A stretch of DNA of 16,573 bases from Candidatus Dadabacteria bacterium (GTDB lineage Bacteria > Desulfobacterota_D > UBA1144 > Nemesobacterales > UBA2774), in NCBI GenBank assembly GCA_003229065.1, contig QIHJ01000246.1, forward strand, positions 1 to 16,573, in the 5' to 3' direction. The notes under the pieces were generated by a model that saw nothing but the letters and a program-made list of their open reading frames with translations, was not told where the DNA came from and did not search any database. Shown here piece by piece: positions 7,293 to 12,475 of the stretch (its first letter is position 1; each line of letters opens with the position of its first letter). Made by a program: the position numbers and the translations under genes.

Positions 7293-8106
7293 CTCCCGCA
7301 CCTCCTAGGTTCTCCTGTGCTTCCGTACCGGGGCTGTTTCTTTTGATAAGCTCTTGTGCAAGCGCTATATAGCTTTGTGCGCCCATAGACTTGATGTCAT
7401 AAAGCAGTGCCGGCTTGCCATGGCTCGGAGACTCGGCCAGCTTGACGTTACGGTTTATTATAGTTTCAAATACCTCGTCTCCGAAATATGTTTTGAGCTC
7501 ATTTGCTACTACATGGCAGATATTGTTGCGCGAATCAAACATCGTAAGCAGATACCCCTCTATAGAAAGCTCCGGGTTTAATCTCTGTTTTATAAGCGAT
7601 ATAGTTCTCTTCAGCTGCCCTAGACCCTCCATAGCGTAATACTCGCACTGAACCGGAATCAAGACCGAATCCGAAGCAGTGAGCGCGTTTACGGTTAAGA
7701 GACTTAATGAAGGAGGACAATCTATAAATACAAATTCATACTCTCCGGATATGGACTCAATTACGCGTTTTAGCCTCCATTCCCTCTGCTCCAAATGTAT
7801 GAGCTCAATCTCCGCTCCCGCAAGCTCGGGAGTAGCCGGTACAGCGCATAAATACCCCTTTAACGTATCGGGCTCAATTTCAACTATCATCTCTCTAATA
7901 TCTGCCTCATCGATAAGCGCATTGTATATACTGTTCTCAATCCGATCCCTGTCCATGCCCATGCCGCTTGTGGCGTTGGCTTGCGGATCAAAATCTATAA
8001 ACAATGTTTTCTTCTGGGCAGCGGCAAGCGAGGAAGCCAAGTTTACAACCGTTGTTGTTTTCCCAACCCCTCCTTTCTGATTTGCAACACATATTACCTT
8101 ACCCAT
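7270..8106 (-). CDS. parA: Chromosome partitioning ATPase ParA (Soj)
   Basis: ParA/Soj is a MinD-like ATPase that binds the nucleoid as an ATP dimer and drives ParB-parS complexes apart. The deviant Walker A KGGVGKTT is at residues 11-18 with the signature Lys11. The DFDPQANAT segment follows at about 38-46, and FIDCPPSLSLLTVNAL gives the Walker B region. The length of 278 residues fits the short chromosomal type with no N-terminal DNA-binding domain, so it is not the plasmid type Ia form. A tail rich in Gly, Glu and Asn overlaps parB. The ATG at 8106 has no strong Shine-Dalgarno sequence. It is transcribed away from the M23 peptidase-bactofilin pair, across a 650-base repeat-rich region. The usual neighbours mnmG/rsmG are not seen upstream. 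Confidence 0.95.
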   Translation of the reverse strand: MGKVICVANQKGGVGKTTTVVNLASSLAAAQKKTLFIDFDPQANATSGMGMDRDRIENSIYNALIDEADIREMIVEIEPDTLKGYLCAVPATPELAGAEIELIHLEQREWRLKRVIESISGEYEFVFIDCPPSLSLLTVNALTASDSVLIPVQCEYYAMEGLGQLKRTISLIKQRLNPELSIEGYLLTMFDSRNNICHVVANELKTYFGDEVFETIINRNVKLAESPSHGKPALLYDIKSMGAQSYIALAQELIKRNSPGTEAQENLGGAGVEKNYFG

Positions 8107-8285
8107 TCTTCGGCACCGTCAATCTGATTGATAATCACCCCTTGTGGAAAAGAGCCCGTTACCCTGCTGAGTATTCCGGATATGGAGATATCTAGTATGA
8201 TATTATCCAGAATCACGATTCACCGCAAGCCCGAATTGATTTAACGCATGCTGACTTATTCCTGCTCTCGCGCATAAACCCGCTC

Positions 8286-8306
8286 ACCCTGAGGCTCTCG
8301 AAGGGT
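8286..8306. repeat. Palindromic repeat-like element, ACCCT-GAG-gct-CTC-ga-AGGGT
   Basis: The arms ACCCT (8286-8290) and AGGGT (8302-8306) pair, with an inner GAG/CTC stem around a GCT loop. The shape and sequence resemble, from memory, a CACCCTGAGCCTGTCGAAGGGT-like dispersed repeat seen in many environmental genomes. Family membership is an inference that a genome-wide count would settle. Confidence 0.5.
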
Positions 8307-8374
8307 CGCCTCTGTCCCCTGATTTTATTCCTGCCCCGGCATCGCACTAAAACGCTCGCCTCTGTCCCCTGATT
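8306..8374. repeat. 19-base direct repeat, two copies 50 bases apart
   Basis: TCGCCTCTGTCCCCTGATT occurs at 8306-8324 and again, without a mismatch, at 8356-8374. The first copy abuts the palindrome at 8286-8306. Two copies are too few for a CRISPR array and the 31-base spacing contains no gene. They may be remnants of a dispersed repeat or of a duplicated insertion target. Confidence 0.75.
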
Positions 8375-8397
8375 AATTCCCCTAACCAAAATAGTCG

Positions 8398-8425
8398 TTG
8401 CGAGGCTCCGAAGGAGCCGAAGCAA
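8398..8425. repeat. REP-like palindrome (TTGC-GA-GGCTCC-gaa-GGAGCC-GAA-GCAA)
   Basis: A perfect six-base stem GGCTCC/GGAGCC (8404-8409, 8413-8418) with a GAA loop lies inside an outer TTGC/GCAA stem, and the whole is followed by TCTCATT. This resembles, from memory, the widespread TTGCGAGGAGCGAAGCGA...GCAATCTC repeat family. It lies outside genes and has no T-tract, so it is not an obvious terminator. Confidence 0.6.
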
Positions 8426-8437
8426 TCTCATTTCATT

Positions 8438-8471
8438 CCCCCCTTAGAAAAAGGGGGGTTAGGGGGGATTT
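8438..8471. repeat. C6/G6 hairpin repeat element
   Basis: CCCCCCTT (8438-8445) pairs perfectly with AAGGGGGG (8451-8458) around a five-base AGAAA loop. A second G6 run then follows within TTAGGGGGGATTT, giving a possible alternative pairing for the C run. Similar CCCCTTxxAAAGGGGGGTTAGGGGGGAT blocks recur between genes in many bacterial genomes (recalled, not searched). The hairpin is followed by few T residues on either strand, so termination is doubtful. Confidence 0.6.
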
Positions 8472-8644
8472 ATAGTTTGTTCTCATCCCGGGCCCCGATC
8501 CGGAATCTAATCTTTTATTCTTTTCATCCTGAATCCTGTATCATGCATCCTGGTTTTATTCCCCGTTTAAGTATCAAGAATCTCCCATCTTGGCCCGGAA
8601 CTAACGGCAAACGCAAACCCTTACAAGCATACTAAAATATAGGG

Positions 8645-8673
8645 TTGCATTCCGTTTATATAAAATGTATTCT
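8645..8673 (+). promoter_or_regulatory. Candidate promoter for the M23 peptidase-bactofilin unit
   Basis: TTGCAT (8645-8650) and TATTCT (8668-8673, four of six consensus bases) are separated by 17 bases. The start point would be near 8680, leaving a leader of about 75 bases that ends in TGGAGG 8 bases before the ATG. Weak matches only, so the assignment is tentative. Confidence 0.35.
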
Positions 8674-8756
8674 TGCTTTCTCATTACATTGGAATAATTC
8701 ATCAGAATTCGTAACCCGATTGTCTGGTTGACCAATCGCATCTGGAGGCACTACTA

Positions 8757-9587
8757 ATGGACAGGGATCGTATAACCATCATGCTGGTTAGACCCGGCAG
8801 TAAAGGCGCTAAATCACTCAGCATTAAAATTTCTCATCTAAAAACAGCATTATTTGCATTCACCGTTTTCACAGTTTTCTCACTCCTTTCTTTCACTTCA
8901 ACCTATATGTTCTACAAAGATTCCGAAATTAAATCAGATTCGGTAAATAAGCTTCTAAGCACTATTAATATAATGAGCGAAGACATAACGAAAAGCGAAG
9001 TTATAGAAACAAAGCTCCGATCCAGGTTAATAGACATAGAGGGCGTTCTTTTAGAAATGCAGGAGCTTCTTGATAAAAAAGGAATCAAAAGACATCTGTC
9101 CGTAGGTGGGGAATTTATCCCCCCGGACAGGCTTAGCATATCTTATGTAGAATTCATGCAAAAGGATATAGACGAGATTTACAATACGATGAAAGGCTTG
9201 CCGGTTGGAAGCCCGCTCGAAGGAAAGTTAAACTCCAAATTCGGCTATAGAAAAGACCCATACCGTTCCAAATTCGGCTTCCATTCGGGAATAGATATCG
9301 ACGCCGACTACGGCGAGCAAGTAGTGGTAACAGCCGACGGCACCGTAACAAAAGCAGGCTGGCATCACAGCTACGGTAAAACCGTAATAGTGGACCACAA
9401 AGACGGCTACGAGACCCTTTACGGGCATCTTTCCACTGTCTCTGTTAAGGAAGGCGAAAAAGTCGCTGTAGGGGAGGTTATAGGGAAAGCGGGTTCTACC
9501 GGGAGATCTACCGGAACACATCTGCATTACGAAGTGGTAAAGAACGGAAAGAGAATAGACCCGTCTAATTATCTGACCTTAAAATAA
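8757..9587 (+). CDS. Membrane-anchored LytM/M23 family endopeptidase
   Basis: This is a peptidoglycan hydrolase of the lysostaphin/LytM type, expected to cut peptide cross-links in the periplasm. In its 276 residues a short cytoplasmic N-terminus is followed by one transmembrane helix (about 29-51) and a coiled-coil-like stretch (about 55-110). The M23 domain spans about 155-272. The zinc ligands His176 and Asp180 (HSGID) and His257 (HLHYEV) and the catalytic histidines His224 and His255 are all present, so the enzyme should be active rather than a regulatory EnvC/NlpD type. The start ATG has TGGAGG 8 bases upstream. The bactofilin gene follows after 3 bases. This pairing is the known shape-determining arrangement (for example Csd1 and CcmA in Helicobacter), which suggests that the bactofilin polymer places this hydrolase. 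Confidence 0.93.
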   Translation: MDRDRITIMLVRPGSKGAKSLSIKISHLKTALFAFTVFTVFSLLSFTSTYMFYKDSEIKSDSVNKLLSTINIMSEDITKSEVIETKLRSRLIDIEGVLLEMQELLDKKGIKRHLSVGGEFIPPDRLSISYVEFMQKDIDEIYNTMKGLPVGSPLEGKLNSKFGYRKDPYRSKFGFHSGIDIDADYGEQVVVTADGTVTKAGWHHSYGKTVIVDHKDGYETLYGHLSTVSVKEGEKVAVGEVIGKAGSTGRSTGTHLHYEVVKNGKRIDPSNYLTLK

Positions 9588-9590
9588 ATT

Positions 9591-10046
9591 ATGGGAATAT
9601 TCGGAAATAAAAAGAAGGAAGAGAGACCTGTGAGCAAATCAGACGCAAACCAAATTACAACGCTGATCGGAGAATCCTGTGTATTCGAGGGTAATGTTAC
9701 AACCACGTCCTCGACTCGGATAGACGGTCAGCTAAAAGGGAAAATAGCCGGGCAATACAGCCTCATAGTAGGCGAAAGCGGCATAGTCCAGGGTGAGATC
9801 AAAGCAGCTGAGACCATAGTGTACGGCAGGGTCGAGGGGATTATCGAGTCCGGCAAGCTCGAGATTAAAAGCTCGGGCGCTGTAGTAGGAGATGTATTTA
9901 TAGAGAAGTTTACTGTTGACGACGGCGCAAGTTTTAACGGAAGATGTGAGATGACAGATTCACAGGAAAACGTTATGTTTGAGTCTAACAGTCCGGGCAC
10001 TAAAGAGCTCCCTTCAAGTACAATTGACGTTGACGAGACTTCCTAA
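9591..10046 (+). CDS. Bactofilin (DUF583 polymer-forming cytoskeletal protein)
   Basis: Bactofilins form nucleotide-free filaments from a right-handed beta-helix and act as membrane-associated scaffolds. The 151-residue protein has a short charged N-terminus (MGIFGNKKKEER) that is typical of membrane-touching bactofilins. The beta-helix core runs from about 22 to 122, with repeating glycine/valine rungs such as VFEGNVTTTSSTRIDGQLKG, GIVQGEIKAAETIVYGRVEG and GAVVGDVFIE. An acidic, Ser/Thr-rich tail follows. It starts 3 bases after the M23 stop without a clear Shine-Dalgarno sequence, so translation probably depends on the upstream gene. Its stop lies 7 bases from the stop of the convergent PCuAC gene. 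In Myxococcus, bactofilins also scaffold ParAB, which makes the nearby parAB notable. Confidence 0.93.
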   Translation: MGIFGNKKKEERPVSKSDANQITTLIGESCVFEGNVTTTSSTRIDGQLKGKIAGQYSLIVGESGIVQGEIKAAETIVYGRVEGIIESGKLEIKSSGAVVGDVFIEKFTVDDGASFNGRCEMTDSQENVMFESNSPGTKELPSSTIDVDETS

Positions 10047-10053
10047 GGGGCAC

Positions 10054-10512
10054 TCAGTGGTGATGTTGCTCTTGGCTTTTATCACCTATACCCACAACCT
10101 CGGCCTGCACTTTTAACTGACCGGCTCTATCAAATACTAATTCAATACCGACCTTATCCCCGCTTTTTAAAGGCTCCCTGAGATCAATGAGCATTATATG
10201 CATACCGCCGGGCTCAAAATGAACGCTTTCTCGGGCCGGCACTAAAACGCTCTCCAGCATCTCCATCTTAGCAACCCCGTGTTGATCGACCGAAGTGTTG
10301 TGTATCTCAGCGCTTTTTGAGATATTTGACGATACGCTCCTTAGTGTGTCGTCTTCCCCTCCGGAATTCTCAATATTCATATACAGGGCAGTAATGGATG
10401 TTCCAGGCGGAGTCTCTCTCACCCAGCTGTTCTTTATTTCAATCTGAGCTTCTGCATATGAAAAACTTAGAGAACCAAGACTTAACATTATTGCCAAAAT
10501 TATTTTTCCCAT
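10054..10512 (-). CDS. Periplasmic copper chaperone PCu(A)C
   Basis: PCuAC-family proteins bind Cu(I) in the periplasm and help to metallate the CuA centre of cytochrome c oxidase, usually together with SCO. The 152 residues start with a signal peptide (MGKIILAIMLSLGSLSFSYA). The copper motif H(M)x10Mx21HxM is complete: His71, Met83, His105 and Met107 (GGMHIML). The C-terminus QEQHHH adds a histidine tail that could bind more metal. The start ATG (10512-10510) has AGGGAGG (10528-10522) 9 bases upstream. It follows the SCO gene after 38 bases in the same direction, so both are probably in one copper-delivery operon. It is convergent with the bactofilin gene with only 7 bases between the stops. 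Confidence 0.92.
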   Translation of the reverse strand: MGKIILAIMLSLGSLSFSYAEAQIEIKNSWVRETPPGTSITALYMNIENSGGEDDTLRSVSSNISKSAEIHNTSVDQHGVAKMEMLESVLVPARESVHFEPGGMHIMLIDLREPLKSGDKVGIELVFDRAGQLKVQAEVVGIGDKSQEQHHH

Positions 10513-10550
10513 TTGGGCAGACCTCCCTTAAAAGAATTCATACAATGGAT

Positions 10551-11159
10551 TTACAAGATTTTCTTTATATCTTCGGCGATGCTCGCGGGGTCCATCCTGT
10601 TCTGCGGGTATCTTAAAACGAAGTGGCCCTTGGGATTGATCAGATAAACGGAAGACGTGTGGCCCATCAGATAACCAGACTCGGATTCCACTTCCTCTTT
10701 CATATAAAACGCGTTGTAGTCGTCCGCTACTTTATCAATTTCCTCAGGAGTTCCCGTGAGCCCGATGAAACTCTCGCTGAAATAAGGAACGTAGCTCTTT
10801 AACTTCTCCTGATCGTCCCTCTCAGGATCTATTGTGATGAACAGCACCTGCACATTAGCGCTGTCTTCACCCAAGGTATCTGTGACATTTTTCAGAGTTC
10901 CCATGGTAACGGGGCATATATCCGGACACTTTGTATATCCGAAGAAAAGGAGGACTGCTTTTCCCTTAAAATCCGATAATTTCACCTTCTCTCCGTTATG
11001 GCTGCTCAGAGTGAACTCAGGAGCCTCGCCTTCATAGGAATTTCCATAGAAATCTGCCTTACTCTTCACCATAAATATCTGAAAGAGAATGACACCCCAG
11101 CCTATTGCGATGAGGAGCAGTACAGTTATAAGTGCATAATAAAATTTTTTTCTATTCAT
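10551..11159 (-). CDS. sco: SCO1/SenC family copper chaperone
   Basis: SCO proteins have a thioredoxin fold and deliver copper to, or reduce, the CuA site of cytochrome c oxidase subunit II. The 202 residues have an N-terminal membrane anchor (about 8-31) with the domain in the periplasm. The copper ligands Cys78 and Cys82 (KCPDICP) and His167 (MGHTSSVYL) are intact at the usual spacing, and GYTKCPDICPVTM and FITIDPERDD are family signatures. The ATG at 11159 has no clear Shine-Dalgarno sequence. It is the first gene of a two-gene unit with PCuAC, which implies an aerobic chain with a CuA-type oxidase encoded elsewhere. Confidence 0.95.
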   Translation of the reverse strand: MNRKKFYYALITVLLLIAIGWGVILFQIFMVKSKADFYGNSYEGEAPEFTLSSHNGEKVKLSDFKGKAVLLFFGYTKCPDICPVTMGTLKNVTDTLGEDSANVQVLFITIDPERDDQEKLKSYVPYFSESFIGLTGTPEEIDKVADDYNAFYMKEEVESESGYLMGHTSSVYLINPKGHFVLRYPQNRMDPASIAEDIKKIL

Positions 11160-11255
11160 ACCGTAACTATGAGTATCTGAGAATCTCTCACTTTAGAGAA
11201 TAATATATTACCCGCTTTTTAGACACTAGAAAGCTACTAATAGAAAGATACGGGA

Positions 11256-11261
11256 TATAAT
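11256..11261 (+). promoter_or_regulatory. -10 box (TATAAT) ahead of the hairpin RNA candidate
   Basis: A perfect TATAAT lies 6 bases upstream of GGGACA (11268-11273), which is the right distance for a transcript starting with GGG. No convincing -35 box and no extended -10 TG were found, so it would need an activator or another sigma factor, or it may be chance in an AT-rich region. Confidence 0.3.
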
Positions 11262-11267
11262 GTTGCC

Positions 11268-11331
11268 GGGACACTCTGTAGATACAACAAGAGGGAATGT
11301 CCAGATTGTCTCTAAGGCATTCCCTCTTTTA
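11268..11331 (+). ncRNA. Candidate small RNA or attenuator leader
   Basis: A transcript from the -10 box at 11256 would begin GGGACAC and end about 60 bases later in an intrinsic terminator. Its 5' end GGACA (11269-11273) can pair with TGTCC (11298-11302). That partner overlaps the 5' arm of the terminator stem (11289-11299), so the two structures exclude each other, as in attenuators. A strong ribosome-site-like AAAGGAGG follows directly at 11331-11338. No known RNA family is recognised. The promoter is weak, so this is a hypothesis from structure alone. Confidence 0.3.
11289..11331 (+). terminator. Intrinsic terminator-like hairpin
   Basis: AAGAGGGAATG (11289-11299) pairs perfectly over 11 bases with CATTCCCTCTT (11318-11328) around an 18-base loop. 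The 3' arm runs into TTTT, as in plus-strand intrinsic terminators. No plus-strand gene ends upstream of it, since sco and PCuAC read the other way. It must therefore serve a short RNA, read-through from the left, or another role. Confidence 0.5.
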
Positions 11332-11567
11332 AAGGAGGATGGAGGATGATTTGTTAAGCTTTACTGTTAAGATTCACAATAAAAATAAAGTATTTTACTT
11401 AAGCTGTCAAGGGCAATTTACAAATAATCTGAGAATTGTTGTAACCATCTTACATTACACAAAATTATTTTACTCGAAATCACGGATAAATTTGCTCAAA
11501 TAGCAAATATTGTAAGCACTAACAAAATACAACCGATGCAAAAAGTACCGTATAAACTCCATATATC

Positions 11568-11595
11568 TTGAAACTTGTATCAGTCATGATATATT
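11568..11595 (+). promoter_or_regulatory. Candidate promoter for the tRNA gene
   Basis: TTGAAA (11568-11573, five of six) and TATATT (11590-11595, five of six) are separated by 16 bases. Transcription would start about 80 bases before the tRNA, leaving a 5' leader that RNase P would remove. This is the best promoter match in the region. Confidence 0.5.
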
Positions 11596-11682
11596 TTGCC
11601 CTTTAGCCAGAGAGGAATTACATACGATATATCAGAAAATTAGTCATTGAGCCGGATAACCTTGTAAACCAAACCAACAAAC

Positions 11683-11757
11683 GGCGGCGTAGCTCAGGGG
11701 CAGAGCGGGGCTCTCATAAGGCCTAGGCCGGTGGTTCAAATCCACCCGTCGCCACCA
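11683..11757 (+). tRNA. tRNA with anticodon CAT (elongator Met or lysidine-type Ile2)
   Basis: A full cloverleaf of 75 bases with encoded CCA can be drawn. The acceptor stem is GGCGGCG/CGTCGCC with one G-U pair. The D arm GCTC/GAGC has a seven-base loop. The anticodon stem GGGCT/GGCCT surrounds the loop CTCATAA with anticodon CAT (11715-11717). The variable loop has five bases (AGGCC), the T arm is GGTGG/CCACC with loop TTCAAAT, and discriminator A precedes CCA. The paired first base and G-C-rich acceptor end rule out initiator tRNA. G27-U43 and G28-C42 recall tRNA-Ile2 of E. coli, whose C34 is changed to lysidine by TilS, but elongator Met cannot be excluded. Three wobble pairs and the short D loop are somewhat unusual. 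Confidence 0.92.
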
Positions 11758-11777
11758 ATAATAATGAATGTTTAAGT

Positions 11778-11813
11778 AAAACTCTATGATCCTTTAGTGA
11801 TCATAACAGTTTT
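11778..11813 (+). terminator. Hairpin with 3' T-tract downstream of the tRNA
   Basis: TATGATC (11785-11791) pairs perfectly with GATCATA (11799-11805) around a seven-base loop. Beyond a small internal loop, AAAACT (11778-11783) pairs with AGTTTT (11808-11813), which also supplies the T-tract. It lies 20 bases after the tRNA CCA and is a plausible terminator for it. The stem is AT-rich, so its strength is doubtful. Confidence 0.45.
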
Positions 11814-11831
11814 AACATGACAACTTTCTGA

Positions 11832-11859
11832 TTGTATTTTCTCAATTTGTAATTATAAT
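11832..11859 (+). promoter_or_regulatory. Candidate promoter for the metal-efflux gene cluster
   Basis: TTGTAT (11832-11837) and a perfect TATAAT (11854-11859) are separated by 16 bases. The start would be near 11866, about 27 bases before the first gene, whose ATG has TAAGG 7 bases upstream. The -35 match is weak, so an activator may be needed. No metal-regulator gene is seen in the window. Confidence 0.4.
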
Positions 11860-11892
11860 TTCAGTCATACTTTAGATACATAAGGTTATGAA

Positions 11893-12357
11893 ATGAGAAT
11901 GAGCTTAGAAAAATTTGACAACAACTGCATCCGGTCATTATGCAGTCTTGCTCTTCCTATAATTTTGCTGATGCAAATATCTCTGCCCGGAGTCGCCATG
12001 TGCTTCGGCCTAGACGGTCATGTAGAGCTTGAGACCTACACTGAGGGCTTATGTAATGAAGGAAACACGGTAACCGAATCTCAAAAGAGCGCTAGGATCC
12101 TTCGATCTTTAACAAATTCGAGCACTCAGCACTGCGGCGTTTGTATAGATATTCCTACAGCCGACAAGAATTCAGAGCACAAAGCCTTATCTTCTAACGA
12201 CCTGATGCCCGCGATTGATATACACGCCTTAGCTGCATATCAGTTCACTCCAGAGGCTTCTCTAGACACCTTGGGTCAGAGCTTCTTCATAATAGAGGAT
12301 TTTCCCGTTTATAAAAGTTTTTTGCACTCGCTCCAGACAACCGTTATTACCTGTTAA
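11893..12357 (+). CDS. Exported cysteine-containing protein of unknown function, heading the czc cluster
   Basis: I do not recognise a named family. The 154-residue protein has an N-terminal hydrophobic segment (about 16-36, LCSLALPIILLMQISLPGVA) that looks like a signal peptide or anchor. Next come MCFGLDGHVELE (Cys37, His43), Cys54 and a CGVCIDIP motif (Cys81/Cys84). Conserved-looking Cys and His residues in a short periplasmic protein suggest metal binding. From memory, similar small GHVxxE...CGxCxDIP proteins precede RND metal-efflux genes in other bacteria (unverified). The start ATG at 11893 has TAAGG 7 bases upstream; ATG at 11899 is an alternative. It lies 118 bases before czcC in the same direction, so a role as a metal sensor, periplasmic metal binder or accessory of the pump is inferred. 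Confidence 0.8.
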   Translation: MRMSLEKFDNNCIRSLCSLALPIILLMQISLPGVAMCFGLDGHVELETYTEGLCNEGNTVTESQKSARILRSLTNSSTQHCGVCIDIPTADKNSEHKALSSNDLMPAIDIHALAAYQFTPEASLDTLGQSFFIIEDFPVYKSFLHSLQTTVITC

Positions 12358-12390
12358 TTATTCCCCCAAACACTCTTAGTGCACACCGGG

Positions 12391-12403
12391 CTCAATAATT
12401 GAG
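12391..12403. repeat. Short inverted repeat upstream of czcC (CTCAAT-A-ATTGAG)
   Basis: A six-base inverted repeat with a one-base centre lies between the unknown protein gene and czcC. Its size would suit a dimeric regulator, but no promoter boxes could be fixed next to it. It is also too short for a terminator. Confidence 0.25.
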
Positions 12404-12475
12404 TCTAGGGATTATTGCATAATTCATTCAATGTAACTCCTCATAATATATTTGAGCTTTTTTAGGAGAACTAAA

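Larger units (their letters stand above)
8107..8756. other. Repeat-rich divergent intergenic region between parA and the M23 peptidase gene
   Basis: No convincing gene is present in these 650 bases. The middle part (8286-8471) holds at least three different palindromic elements and a direct repeat, listed separately. Three ATCCTG motifs lie at 8526-8552. The right end carries a candidate promoter and ribosome site for the M23 peptidase gene. Such patchwork is typical of sites where dispersed repeats accumulate without harming genes. No parS-like palindrome was found despite the neighbouring parAB. Confidence 0.7.
11160..11682. other. AT-rich intergenic region between sco and the tRNA gene
   Basis: No convincing gene lies in these 523 bases, and the base composition is visibly more AT-rich than in the genes on either side. 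It holds a plus-strand TATAAT followed by a compact hairpin with a T-tract (11256-11331) and, further on, a good promoter-like pair before the tRNA. A 54-codon plus-strand frame (11339-11503) is considered doubtful. The leader and promoter of sco must also lie at the left end, but no clear boxes were found. Confidence 0.6.

Noticed and set aside
8094..8216. Minus-strand 40-residue frame from GTG that overlaps the first 13 bases of parA.
   Set aside because: No ribosome site, no motif and a stop just upstream. It could be the relic of an rsmG-like 3' end but nothing supports that.
8306..8374. Two direct repeats considered as a CRISPR remnant.
   Set aside because: Only two 19-base copies, no cas genes, and the surrounding sequence is a patchwork of other repeats.
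8213..8431. Minus-strand frame of 72 codons in the repeat region, rich in Arg and Ser.
   Set aside because: It is built entirely from the palindromic and direct repeats and has no ribosome site or family-like motif.
8107..8756. Search for parS near parAB.
   Set aside because: No sequence close to the GTTTCACGTGAAAC palindrome was found here or elsewhere in the window.
11339..11503. Plus-strand frame of 54 codons starting at an ATG that abuts AAAGGAGG.
   Set aside because: The ribosome site touches the ATG with no spacing. The better spaced ATG at 11346 gives only three codons. The composition is AT-driven (many Lys, Asn, Ile, Tyr) and no motif is visible, so it is not listed as a gene.
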